Below are positions 24,837 through 32,475 of a DNA stretch of 32,475 nucleotides, piece after piece. How positions within the stretch are numbered: position 1 is the first letter of the stretch; every line of letters begins with the position of its first letter. Made by a program: the position numbers and the translations under genes. The notes under the pieces are model-generated. The model searched no databases, was not told where the DNA came from, and saw nothing but the letters and a program-made list of their open reading frames with translations. Source of the DNA: Muribaculaceae bacterium (lineage in GTDB: Bacteria; Bacteroidota; Bacteroidia; Bacteroidales; Muribaculaceae); NCBI GenBank assembly GCA_022509205.1, contig JAFLTR010000027.1:1-32475 (forward strand), given 5' to 3'.

Positions 24837-26615
24837 TTACTTTATTTGAATTATATTGCTGTCTCCTCCCAGGAAGTTACCTATGCTTCTCACTCTACTC
24901 AAAAAATTAGCTTTGTCGTAAAGTGACCGGTTTCTAACTTTAAGTCTGTAATTGTAGACAGTCTGGGCTGCGCAATGAAGGAATTCGGCAATTTTTACGC
25001 TGTCGTTAATTCCCAGCCTTACCAAAGCATAGATTCTCAATTCCATATTCAGAAGTTCCCCCTCTTTTAAGACCGAGGGTTTGTCAGGATCGAGCAAGGA
25101 GTTGAAATCGTTGACAAAGTTAGGATATAAGTTCAGGAATATAGTGTCGAAAGAATGATAGAACTCCTTAAGTTCATCTTTCATATCGATGTTGGAAGTT
25201 TCCTCCTCTATCTGCTTGTATTGTCTTTTCACGATCTTCAGATAGATGTTACGTTTCAGTTCCGCGATTTTAGAAAGGTAGATGGAGCACAGGTTGAAAA
25301 CATAGCCTATATATTCTTCCTTCACAAAATTTGCCTCATAAAGCTGATTGTTTTTTGCTTTCAGGTCGTCGTTGAGGGCCAGAAGCCTCCTGTTCATCTC
25401 GCTGAGTTTTGCATCTGCTTCGGATAGCTGGTTAACTTTCTGATTCAGTTTTTCATTTGCCTCATCAAGATATTTTCTGTGGCTGTTGACCTTTTTATTT
25501 TGCAGGATTATGGCTATTATAGCAAGAATCAATATTCCGGCAAGGATACAGACCAGAATCAGAAATACTTTGGTGTTGTGTTGCTGCCGCTGTATCTGTG
25601 CCTGATAAGTGTCGTTGATCTTATGGAGTGATTTTGAGATTCCGAAAGCTCTGGAGCGATTGGGATAAGAGAGAGCCTTGTCGAGGCAATATTGAATATA
25701 ACGATAGGAGCGGTCAATATCTCCTTCCCCTTTCTTATAGCGATAACGGGCAAGATCTTCAAGAGCGGCTATTTCCGAATTTGCTATGCGGACATCGATG
25801 ATTGCCGAGACAGCGAGGAAATTTTCATATTGGTCAAGATCTCCCTTTTGTTTATAAAGTCGGGCCAGTGCATAAGCCTTCTTTGCGTCCTCGCGTGTAT
25901 TGAGTCTGGAGGAAGCAAGAGCGACATGAAGGGCATCTATGGTCGAGTCCGGATTCTGTTGGGTGCCGAGAAGGCTCCAAGCTTTATACCAAAGGAATTC
26001 CGGATGTTGCTCATCAATCACGTTCATTATGGAGTCTCTGTAGAGCAGTTCCTTAATGTAGTATCTATTTTGCTTGCCTCCCTCATAATTGCTCAGACGG
26101 CTATAAAGATAAATCATCTGGCCATAATATTTTATCAGCTCTTCCTTGCTCAGGTTCTGACGGTCAATGAGGTCCATCTGTTCGAGAGCGGCTTTAAGCA
26201 ACCCGGTAGAGGCCAAAACAGTAGATTTATTGATTATGCTTGATGTGAGCCATTCCCTGTTGCCGGTGAGTTTTGCCGACTCAATACTTTGGTTGGCATA
26301 AAAGAGAGCGGAGTCGGCGCTCATGGGATAGAAACTGTGGTAGAGAAGGTCGTCGTAAAAATATTTTTCTGCCGGAGTTTTGGCCTGAGAATGTTTCTGC
26401 TTTATTTCAGCTATCCGTGTGAGCTGACGGATTTCAAATTCATTGTCGATATTAAGCAAGGAATCGAGCGTGGCGATATAGTCAGGCACGTTGGAACGGC
26501 GAGACTCACAACCTGATGAAATCAGACCTATGACTGTTGCTGCAATAAATATAAAGAGCTGAAAGGGCGGATATGTCAGGGAAGAAAATATCGCTAAGGG
26601 TTTATGCTTGTCCAT
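24837..26615 (-). CDS. Membrane-anchored TPR/HTH regulator, DUF6377-type
   Basis: This 592-residue protein appears to be a one-component sensor-regulator common in Bacteroidales. An N-terminal hydrophobic segment (about 18-35) acts as signal or anchor. The periplasmic part (about 40-340) is helical with TPR-like repeats (for example KAYALARLYKQKGDLDQYENF). One strong membrane helix lies at 349-371 (KVFLILVCILAGILILAIIAI). A coiled coil follows at about 373-430, then a C-terminal cytoplasmic region whose end (about 520-565) has a helix-turn-helix pattern, LVRLGINDSVKIAEFLHCAA then TVYNYRLKVRNR. It may bind DNA to relay a periplasmic or membrane signal; the ligand is unknown. The -7 promoter element lies only five bases from the start codon. 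Confidence 0.85.
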   Translation of the reverse strand: MDKHKPLAIFSSLTYPPFQLFIFIAATVIGLISSGCESRRSNVPDYIATLDSLLNIDNEFEIRQLTRIAEIKQKHSQAKTPAEKYFYDDLLYHSFYPMSADSALFYANQSIESAKLTGNREWLTSSIINKSTVLASTGLLKAALEQMDLIDRQNLSKEELIKYYGQMIYLYSRLSNYEGGKQNRYYIKELLYRDSIMNVIDEQHPEFLWYKAWSLLGTQQNPDSTIDALHVALASSRLNTREDAKKAYALARLYKQKGDLDQYENFLAVSAIIDVRIANSEIAALEDLARYRYKKGEGDIDRSYRYIQYCLDKALSYPNRSRAFGISKSLHKINDTYQAQIQRQQHNTKVFLILVCILAGILILAIIAIILQNKKVNSHRKYLDEANEKLNQKVNQLSEADAKLSEMNRRLLALNDDLKAKNNQLYEANFVKEEYIGYVFNLCSIYLSKIAELKRNIYLKIVKRQYKQIEEETSNIDMKDELKEFYHSFDTIFLNLYPNFVNDFNSLLDPDKPSVLKEGELLNMELRIYALVRLGINDSVKIAEFLHCAAQTVYNYRLKVRNRSLYDKANFLSRVRSIGNFLGGDSNIIQIK

Positions 26616-26619
26616 AATG

Positions 26620-26652
26620 CAAATTTAGGTAATCTTTGGAAACAGAACCAAA
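26620..26652 (-). promoter_or_regulatory. Promoter at the start of the DUF6377 regulator
   Basis: On the minus strand, TTTG (26652-26649), a 21-base gap, and TAAATTTG (26627-26620, exact) form a full Bacteroidota promoter. The -7 box ends five bases before the ATG at 26615, so transcription would begin at or next to the start codon. Confidence 0.55.
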
Positions 26653-26701
26653 CATAGGTATAGATTGTTAATCCTATATAAATTAAACATAAAGAAAATA
26701 T

Positions 26702-27205
26702 ATGGAAACAACAGTATTTTTAAACGGAATGCCCATGCATTTGGTTGGGAATCTTCCGAAAGTGGGTGATCAGGCTCCTTATTTTGTTCTCGTAGACAAA
26801 GACCTCAAGGATTTTAATTTGGAAGAATATAAAGGTAAACGTGTAGTCCTCAATATCTTCCCGAGTGTCGACACACCGGTGTGTGCCGCATCTGTCAGGA
26901 GATTCAATCAGGATGTCGCCAAGCTCGATAACACGGCTGTGATTTGTGTTTCCGAGGACTTGCCTTTCGCGGCCGCTAATTTCTGTGCTGCGAATGATAT
27001 CGAGAATGTACGCACCGGCAGTGCTTTCCGCTCCGATTTCGGTAAGAACTACGGTATGGAGATAGCCGACGGTCCGATGCGGGGTCTTTTGGCCCGCGGG
27101 GTGATAGTGCTCGATGAAGACGGCAAGGTGATCGGTACAAACCTTTGCGAACAGATCACAACCGAACCCGACTATGCATTTGTAGAAAATTTATTGAAGA
27201 AGTAA
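26702..27205 (+). CDS. tpx: Thiol peroxidase (atypical 2-Cys peroxiredoxin)
   Basis: Tpx reduces peroxides using thioredoxin and lies in the cytosol or periplasm depending on species. The 167 residues begin without a signal peptide. The peroxidatic Cys61 (SVDTPVCAASVRRFN) and resolving Cys95 (FCAANDI) are at the same positions as in E. coli Tpx. The ending (GKVIGTNLCEQITTEPDYAFVENLLKK) is also typical. It stands divergent from the minus-strand regulator 86 bases upstream. No consensus promoter is seen, and the leader is AT-rich. Confidence 0.96.
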   Translation: METTVFLNGMPMHLVGNLPKVGDQAPYFVLVDKDLKDFNLEEYKGKRVVLNIFPSVDTPVCAASVRRFNQDVAKLDNTAVICVSEDLPFAAANFCAANDIENVRTGSAFRSDFGKNYGMEIADGPMRGLLARGVIVLDEDGKVIGTNLCEQITTEPDYAFVENLLKK

Positions 27206-27276
27206 GAAATAGCACGAATGTAGCTAATTCCAAACAGGTCTTAGTTTCCTAAAAAGGAGTGGATCTGAAAAATAAA

Positions 27277-27314
27277 GAGGGCGAGTCGAAAATAGATATT
27301 TTTGACTTGCCCTC
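27277..27314. terminator. GAGGG/CCCTC inverted repeat after tpx
   Basis: An 18-bp stem with two G-T pairs (27277-27294 with 27297-27314) opens with GAGGGCGAGTC and closes with GACTTGCCCTC. The plus strand lacks a T run after it, while the minus strand has CTTTATTTTTC. It resembles the element at 15243-15279. Confidence 0.55.
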
Positions 27315-27376
27315 CAAAGTTGTATATAAAAGCTTATTCTCATTCTGCTTTTTACGGATATTTCATTTTTTTATGT

Positions 27377-27384
27377 TATTTTTG
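27377..27384 (+). promoter_or_regulatory. Promoter -7 element of the GlmU-like gene
   Basis: TATTTTTG is an exact TAnnTTTG match. The -33 box is weak (TTTA near 27351). It lies about 60 bases ahead of the chosen GTG start. Confidence 0.5.
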
Positions 27385-27442
27385 CACACATCATTGCCCA
27401 TGTGAGCAAAAAAACAGAGCAAATAAAGGAGAAAACATCATC

Positions 27443-28663
27443 GTGAAAATTTACCTTTTTGACACATTGACTATCCACACCTCCCTTTTGCCCCTGAGTT
27501 TCACTCGGCCGGTGGCAGATTTCAGATGTGGAATTCTCACAATTATAGAAAAATGGCAGATCCGTCTGGGCAATCCGCTAAACTGTGAATGTCGGTTCCT
27601 TCCTATTGATTATCTGCAGGAAAAATACGGTTCGGTAGATTCTCCGGACGCCATCAACATATATATTGCCGGAAATATTCTTCCGGATGATAAAATTGTA
27701 GGCCTGATCAGAAAATTAAATGATGGGGAAGCTTTGATCCATAATAATGAGTGCATTGCATTCAGGGGCTCACTGGAGAATCTTAAAAAAGAGAATTTTA
27801 TAGCCTCGAAAGAGATCGAAGATGTAGACAGTCTGCACTATGTTTTTGACATTTTCCTGCAAAATGGAAATCAGATTTCCCGGGATTTCTCTCTTCTGAC
27901 CTTCGGACGAAAGTCGCGGAAGCTTCCGGAATGTGTCAGGATGTTGTCATGCGGTGAAGATCCTGCTGAACAGGAGGAACAACGTGATATATTTATTGAA
28001 GAAGGAGCTGTGGTGGAATGCGTGGCGATCAATACCACCTCAGGTCCTGTCTATATAGGTAAAGACGCTGTTTTGATGGAAGGAGCCTGTATCCGCGGTC
28101 CATTTGCGGTCTGTGAAGGGGGCGAAGTGAGAATGGGCTCAAAGATTTATGAGGGAACAACGATAGGCCCCCATTGTAAAGTAGGAGGAGAGGTGTCAAA
28201 TACAGTCTTTTTCGGTTACAGCAACAAGGCTCACGACGGCTATCTCGGGAATGCTGTGATAGGGGAATGGTGTAATATCGGAGCCGGTACCAATGCCTCT
28301 AACCTGAAGAATGACTATTCCCTAATACGCGTCTGGAATTATGCCACGGGTTCATTTATGAAGACAGACCTCCAGTTTTGCGGCTTGATAATGGGTGATC
28401 ATTCCAAGATAGGGGTCAACTGTATGATTAATACAGCAACTGTGATAGGAGTCGGAGTGAATCTGCATGGAGCGGGTTTTCCTCGCACATTCGTGCCCTG
28501 TTTCAGTGAAGGGAGTCCGACTTCCGGTTTCTCTCATATTTCGCTCAAGAAATTCCTTGAAACGGCTACTCGCGTAATGTCTCGCCGTTCACATACCCTC
28601 TCTGAAGCGGACCAGTCACTGCTTACGCACATCTATGACACTTCCTCCTCCCCTTCCGCTTAA
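27443..28663 (+). CDS. GlmU-like sugar nucleotidyltransferase/acetyltransferase
   Basis: This protein matches the Bacteroidota-type alternative GlmU family (TIGR03991-like), linked to UDP-GlcNAc synthesis. I choose the GTG at 27443 (406 residues), because it is preceded by AGGAG and opens with the family N-terminus KIYLFDTLTIHTSLLPLSFT; an in-frame ATG at 27302 would add 47 unrelated residues and lies within the promoter region. The N-terminal domain (about 1-190) is nucleotidyltransferase-like with RPVADFRCGILTIIEKW, but lacks the classical LxxGxGTRM motif. The C-terminal half (about 205-370) is a left-handed beta helix of hexapeptide repeats (VYIGKDAVLMEGACIRGPF, GTTIGPHCKVGG, WCNIGAGTNASNL). 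Acetyltransferase activity is not proven. A weak hairpin (28671-28694) follows. Confidence 0.85.
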   Translation: MKIYLFDTLTIHTSLLPLSFTRPVADFRCGILTIIEKWQIRLGNPLNCECRFLPIDYLQEKYGSVDSPDAINIYIAGNILPDDKIVGLIRKLNDGEALIHNNECIAFRGSLENLKKENFIASKEIEDVDSLHYVFDIFLQNGNQISRDFSLLTFGRKSRKLPECVRMLSCGEDPAEQEEQRDIFIEEGAVVECVAINTTSGPVYIGKDAVLMEGACIRGPFAVCEGGEVRMGSKIYEGTTIGPHCKVGGEVSNTVFFGYSNKAHDGYLGNAVIGEWCNIGAGTNASNLKNDYSLIRVWNYATGSFMKTDLQFCGLIMGDHSKIGVNCMINTATVIGVGVNLHGAGFPRTFVPCFSEGSPTSGFSHISLKKFLETATRVMSRRSHTLSEADQSLLTHIYDTSSSPSA

Positions 28664-28703
28664 ACATTGCAGGGTTGTAAATCATCATAACCCTAAACTT
28701 TTA

Positions 28704-28735
28704 TTTGGATAAAAATCTAAAATTCATTAACTTTG
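28704..28735 (+). promoter_or_regulatory. Promoter of the rpsL-rpsG-fusA-rpsJ operon
   Basis: TTTG (28704-28707), a 20-base gap, then TAACTTTG (28728-28735) give a near-perfect Bacteroidota promoter. Transcription should begin near 28741, leaving a leader of about 180 bases. The 15 bases from 28723 are the same as at the rpmB promoter. Confidence 0.85.
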
Positions 28736-28741
28736 CAAACG

Positions 28742-28922
28742 AAATAAGGCGTAGAATGCCGGAAGCAGCACTAAGCGACTGAGTGATAGTTGTTTAGTGG
28801 CTGTTTTAGGTGTGTGGGTCAAAAGTGTAAATTGAGACTATGTGTCTGCGAATTTATATGGCCTGGCGTCTTTTCAGGAGAAAAATAAGAATAATTAACA
28901 ATAAAAAACAAAGCGACAAAGA
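28742..28922 (+). promoter_or_regulatory. Long leader of the str operon
   Basis: About 180 untranslated bases precede rpsL. A possible stem pairs CACTAA (about 28773-28778) with TTAGTG (about 28794-28799). The last 40 bases are A-rich with no Shine-Dalgarno sequence. No known riboswitch is recognisable. Confidence 0.4.
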
Positions 28923-29306
28923 ATGCCAACGATTCAGCAATTAGTAAGAAAAGGCAGGGTAGCTCTCGAAGATAAGAGCAAGAGCCCGGCTCTGGATTCA
29001 TGTCCGCAGCGTCGTGGAGTGTGTGTGCGTGTTTACACCACCACTCCCAAGAAACCTAACTCAGCAATGAGAAAGGTGGCGCGTGTGCGTCTCACCAACG
29101 GTAAGGAGGTAAACTCCTACATACCGGGAGAGGGTCACAATCTACAGGAACACTCCATCGTAATGGTGAGAGGCGGTAGGGTAAAAGACCTTCCGGGTGT
29201 GCGTTATCACATCGTCAGAGGTACTCTCGATACAGCCGGCGTGCAGGGAAGAACCCAGAGACGTTCCAAATACGGAGCTAAGAGACCTAAAGCTGCCAAA
29301 AAGTAA
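28923..29306 (+). CDS. rpsL: Small-subunit ribosomal protein uS12
   Basis: The 127-residue protein lies at the 30S decoding centre. It has the standard motifs [22 protein letters not shown] and [17 protein letters not shown], split here as [16 protein letters not shown] and KKPNSAMRK. The lysines where streptomycin-resistance changes occur in E. coli (the KKPNS lysine and the Lys of GRVKDLPG) are intact. It is the first gene of the str operon, behind a strong promoter. Confidence 0.98.
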   Translation: MPTIQQLVRKGRVALEDKSKSPALDSCPQRRGVCVRVYTTTPKKPNSAMRKVARVRLTNGKEVNSYIPGEGHNLQEHSIVMVRGGRVKDLPGVRYHIVRGTLDTAGVQGRTQRRSKYGAKRPKAAKK

Positions 29307-29468
29307 AAATTATTAAGAACTAAGGCCGGGGCTAACTCCGCAGGCCTTATTCAAAGTTAAACAAGTCCCCGGGAAGGGGAGGATGTGGTTGAGTAAACCG
29401 CCGGGCAAGAGAGCCAAAGAGAGCGGTTGAAGCGAAAGAAAGATCACAGCCAAAAACATTAAACAAAA
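29307..29468 (+). promoter_or_regulatory. Structured rpsL-rpsG intercistronic region
   Basis: The 162-base gap holds several possible stems: TAAGGCC (29321-29327) with GGCCTTA (29343-29349), CCCC with GGGG around 29368-29380, and ACCGC with GCGGT around 29398-29428. Its place matches that of the S7-binding control site in the E. coli str operon; the function here is inferred. Confidence 0.4.
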
Positions 29469-29945
29469 ATGAGAAAAGCTAAGCCAAAGAAAAGGGTTAT
29501 TTTGCCCGATCCTGTGTTCCACGACGTAAGGGTTACAAAGTTTGTCAACCATCTGATGTACGACGGCAAGAAGAGCACAGCTTATACAATTTTCTATACT
29601 GCGCTTGACGTAGTGAAGGCTAAGATGCCGAATGAGGAAAGAAGCGCACTCGATATCTGGAAAAAAGCGCTCGAGAATATTACTCCTCAAGTGGAAGTGA
29701 AGAGCCGCCGTGTGGGTGGTGCCACTTTCCAGGTGCCTACAGAAATCAGGCCCGACCGCAAAGAATCAATATCAATGAAAAATCTCATTCAATATGCACG
29801 CAAGAGAGGCGGAAAGACTATGGCCGACAAGCTTGCTGCAGAAATCGTGGACGCATTTAATGACCAGGGTGGAGCTTTCAAGAGGAAAGAAGATATGCAC
29901 CGTATGGCAGAGGCAAACCGCGCTTTCGCACATTTCAGATTTTAA
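29469..29945 (+). CDS. rpsG: Small-subunit ribosomal protein uS7
   Basis: This 158-residue primary 16S rRNA-binding protein of the 30S head has the S7 motifs [39 protein letters not shown] and [16 protein letters not shown]. The length is normal. It follows rpsL by 162 bases, a long gap for a ribosomal operon, and precedes fusA by 16 bases. Confidence 0.98.
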   Translation: MRKAKPKKRVILPDPVFHDVRVTKFVNHLMYDGKKSTAYTIFYTALDVVKAKMPNEERSALDIWKKALENITPQVEVKSRRVGGATFQVPTEIRPDRKESISMKNLIQYARKRGGKTMADKLAAEIVDAFNDQGGAFKRKEDMHRMAEANRAFAHFRF

Positions 29946-29961
29946 TTGATTCATTGAGACA

Positions 29962-32085
29962 ATGGCAAAACACGAAGATCTTAATTTGACGCGTAATATC
30001 GGCATCATGGCCCACATCGATGCCGGCAAAACCACTACATCAGAACGTATCCTTTTCTACACCGGTCTTACCCATAAGATCGGCGAGGTGCACGACGGTG
30101 CTGCTACAATGGACTGGATGGAGCAGGAGCAGGAAAGAGGTATCACCATTACGTCTGCTGCCACCACCACGTTCTGGAATTATAACGGCGACAAATATAA
30201 AATCAATCTTATAGACACTCCGGGACACGTAGACTTCACCGTAGAGGTGGAGCGTTCTCTGCGTGTGCTTGACGGTGCCGTGGCTGCATTCTGTGCAGTG
30301 GGTGGTGTGGAACCCCAGAGTGAGACAGTATGGCGTCAGGCCGATAAGTATAATGTGCCAAGGATCGGTTATGTAAACAAGATGGACCGTTCCGGCGCAA
30401 ACTTCTTCGAGGTGGTGAGACAGGTGAAAGAGGTGCTCGGAGCCACTCCGCTTCCTATTCAGATTCCGATCGGAGCAGAGGAGACTTTCAAAGGTGTGGT
30501 AGACCTCGTGACCATGAAGGCTATTTTCTGGCACGACGAGACTATGGGAGCCGAATATACAGTGTCTGAAATTCCATCCAACCTCAAGGAAGAGGCCGAA
30601 GAATGGCGCGACAAGATGCTTGAGACTCTCGCCGAACACGACGAGACCCTCATGGAGAAATATTTCGAAGATCCATCCACAATTACTGAGGAGGAGATAA
30701 AGGCAGCTATACGTAAGGCTACACTTTCAATGGCTGTCAATCCTATGATATGTGGTTCTTCATTTAAGAATAAAGGAGTGCAGACCCTTCTCGATGCTGT
30801 ATGCGCATATCTTCCGAGTCCGGAAGACGCAGGCATAGTGGAGGGTCATGCTGTTGACGATCCTGACCAGATCGAGACACGCGAACCGAGTCCGGAAGCC
30901 CCGATGTGTTCTCTGGCTTTCAAGATCGCCACAGATCCTTATGTAGGCCGTCTCTGTTTCTTCAGAGTTTATTCCGGCGCGATGAACAGCGGAAGCTATG
31001 TGCTTAACACACGTTCCGGAAAGAAGGAAAGAGTGTCGCGTCTGTTCCAGATGCATTCCAACAAGCAGAATCCCAAGGAGGTGATCGGCTGCGGCGACAT
31101 AGGTGCCGGTGTAGGATTCAAAGATATCCGTACCGGCGACACCCTCTGCGACGAGAATGCTCCTATAGTGCTTGAATCCATGGAATTCCCGGATCCTGTG
31201 ATCGGTATCGCAGTAGAACCCAAGACCCAGAAAGATCTTGATAAACTTGGTGTAGGTCTCCAGAAACTTGCTGAGGAGGATCCGACTTTCCGCGTTGAAA
31301 CCAACGAGGAGACCGGTCAAACTGTAATCAGCGGTATGGGTGAGCTCCACCTCGATATCATCATCGACCGTCTGAAGAGAGAATTCAAGGTGGAATGTAA
31401 CCAGGGACGTCCTCAGGTAACTTATAAAGAAGCTATCACAAAACCGGTGGAACTTCGTGAAGTATTCAAGAAACAGACCGGTGGTCGTGGTAAGTTTGCC
31501 GACATTATCGTAAGAATCGAACCTGTAGATGAAGGATTTGAGGGTAGCCTCCAGTTCGTCGATGAGGTGAAAGGCGGTAATGTGCCTAAGGAATATATCC
31601 CGAGTGTGCAGAAAGGTTTCCAGACTGCCATGAAGAATGGTGTGCTTGCCGGTTATCCGGTTGAAAAACTTAAAGTGACCCTTCTTGATGGAAGTTACCA
31701 TCCTGTAGACTCCGACCAGCTTTCATTTGAGCTTGCCGCTATTCAGGCATTCAAGAAGGGAAGCGAGAAAGCAGGACCGGTGCTCCTGGAGCCTATAATG
31801 AAAATTGAAGTGGTTACCCCGGAGGAGAGCATGGGTGACGTTATCGGCGACCTTAACAAGCGTCGTGGACAGGTGGAAGGTATGGAGACAAGCCGCAGCG
31901 GTGCAAGAATCGTGAAAGCTAAGGCTCCGTTGGCCGAAATGTTCGGATATGTCACAGCTTTGCGTACTATCACTTCCGGTAGGGCCACCAGCACAATGTC
32001 GTTCAGCCACTATGCCGAGGTGAGCAACTCGATAGCAAAGAATGTGCTCACAGAGGTGCAGGGCCGTGTTGACCTGTTGAAATAA
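29962..32085 (+). CDS. fusA: Elongation factor G
   Basis: EF-G is the translocation GTPase of protein synthesis. The 707-residue protein has G1 AHIDAGKT (17-24), switch I GITIT (60-64), G3 DTPGH (85-89) and G4 NKMD (139-142), all intact, so it should be an active GTPase. Domains II to V follow, including [18 protein letters not shown] and the domain [20 protein letters not shown]. It is the ribosomal-operon copy, not the divergent second EF-G that some Bacteroides also carry. tuf is absent after it; rpsJ follows by 16 bases. Confidence 0.98.
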   Translation: MAKHEDLNLTRNIGIMAHIDAGKTTTSERILFYTGLTHKIGEVHDGAATMDWMEQEQERGITITSAATTTFWNYNGDKYKINLIDTPGHVDFTVEVERSLRVLDGAVAAFCAVGGVEPQSETVWRQADKYNVPRIGYVNKMDRSGANFFEVVRQVKEVLGATPLPIQIPIGAEETFKGVVDLVTMKAIFWHDETMGAEYTVSEIPSNLKEEAEEWRDKMLETLAEHDETLMEKYFEDPSTITEEEIKAAIRKATLSMAVNPMICGSSFKNKGVQTLLDAVCAYLPSPEDAGIVEGHAVDDPDQIETREPSPEAPMCSLAFKIATDPYVGRLCFFRVYSGAMNSGSYVLNTRSGKKERVSRLFQMHSNKQNPKEVIGCGDIGAGVGFKDIRTGDTLCDENAPIVLESMEFPDPVIGIAVEPKTQKDLDKLGVGLQKLAEEDPTFRVETNEETGQTVISGMGELHLDIIIDRLKREFKVECNQGRPQVTYKEAITKPVELREVFKKQTGGRGKFADIIVRIEPVDEGFEGSLQFVDEVKGGNVPKEYIPSVQKGFQTAMKNGVLAGYPVEKLKVTLLDGSYHPVDSDQLSFELAAIQAFKKGSEKAGPVLLEPIMKIEVVTPEESMGDVIGDLNKRRGQVEGMETSRSGARIVKAKAPLAEMFGYVTALRTITSGRATSTMSFSHYAEVSNSIAKNVLTEVQGRVDLLK

Positions 32086-32101
32086 AAACAAGAAACCAAA
32101 T

Positions 32102-32407
32102 ATGAATCAGAAAATCAGAATCAAACTAAAGTCTTACGATCATAATCTGGTCGATAAGTCTGCGGAGAAGATCGTAAAGACTGTAAAGTCAACCGGAGCT
32201 GTTGTCAGTGGCCCGATACCATTGCCGACCCATAAGAGGATCTTTACCGTGAACCGTTCCACATTCGTGAACAAGAAAAGCCGTGAGCAATTCCAGTTGT
32301 CGAGCTATCAGAGACTTATTGATATCTATAGCTCCACCACAAAGACAGTGGATGCCTTGATGAAGCTCGAGCTTCCCAGCGGCGTTGACGTATCAATCAA
32401 AGTGTAA
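32102..32407 (+). CDS. rpsJ: Small-subunit ribosomal protein uS10
   Basis: The 101-residue 30S protein also acts in transcription antitermination (NusE). The motifs [37 protein letters not shown] and [17 protein letters not shown] are standard. It begins the S10 ribosomal cluster, which continues beyond the window. Confidence 0.98.
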   Translation: MNQKIRIKLKSYDHNLVDKSAEKIVKTVKSTGAVVSGPIPLPTHKRIFTVNRSTFVNKKSREQFQLSSYQRLIDIYSSTTKTVDALMKLELPSGVDVSIKV

Positions 32408-32461
32408 TCAAAAATTTAGCTGTAATAAAGAGCTAATAAATAATTAAAAACATCACAAGAA

Positions 32462-32475
32462 ATGCCAGGATTATT
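32462..32475 (+). CDS. rplC: Start of ribosomal protein uL3 gene, partial
   Basis: Only the first codons (MPGL) are visible before the window ends. The position 54 bases after rpsJ and the MPGLL-type N-terminus fit L3. Confidence 0.75.

Noticed and set aside
30760..31701. 313-codon minus-strand reading frame within fusA
   Set aside because: It is antisense to the highly conserved EF-G gene and reflects its codon bias.

Overview
The window is chromosomal DNA from a Bacteroidota species, order Bacteroidales, probably a gut Muribaculaceae-, Bacteroides- or Prevotella-like organism; the family is inference. Supporting signs are a SusC/SusD pair, Bacteroidota-type promoters (TTTG, about 20 bases, TAnnTTTG) ahead of many genes on both strands, few Shine-Dalgarno sequences, the rpmB-rpmG-DUF4295 cluster, a DUF3256 protein, a Bacteroidota-type GlmU-like protein, and fusA followed directly by rpsJ without tuf.

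Bases 1-13,550 form a cell-surface and secretion region. A large surface protein (5' end outside the window) carries a FISUMP-like domain and two C-terminal beta modules. It is followed by a three-gene outer-membrane uptake operon: SusC-like TonB-dependent receptor, SusD-like lipoprotein, and an unassigned modular lipoprotein with a basic tail. Convergent to this operon is a secreted C10 (streptopain-like) cysteine protease with a C-terminal sorting-type domain. No glycoside hydrolase lies in the locus, so protein or peptide capture is a reasonable inference. About 550 bases of gene-free DNA separate the two units and hold a 63-bp tandem duplication and related scattered motifs.

Bases 13,550-28,670 are mainly housekeeping: rpmB-rpmG-DUF4295, a small two-helix membrane protein, a secreted protein with a sorting-type tail, panB, greA, a HIT protein, a C69 dipeptidase, the deaD/DUF3256/gltX cluster, a membrane-anchored DUF6377-type regulator, tpx, and an alternative GlmU-like protein. 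Many gene ends carry strong hairpins, and two gene-free stretches carry similar GAGGG/CCCTC inverted repeats.

Bases 28,670-32,475 are the start of the str/S10 ribosomal cluster: rpsL, rpsG, fusA, rpsJ and the first codons of rplC, driven by a textbook promoter with a 180-nt leader. The rpmB and rpsL promoters share a 15-base core, which suggests matched control of ribosomal genes.

I found no CRISPR array, tRNA, rRNA, transposase or prophage. Nothing here is clearly a new defence or mobile system. The best leads are the SusCD plus C10 protease locus with its repeat-rich spacer, an orphan minus-strand terminator in front of susC (possible antisense RNA), a near-leaderless regulator gene, and structured leaders at greA and within rpsL-rpsG.
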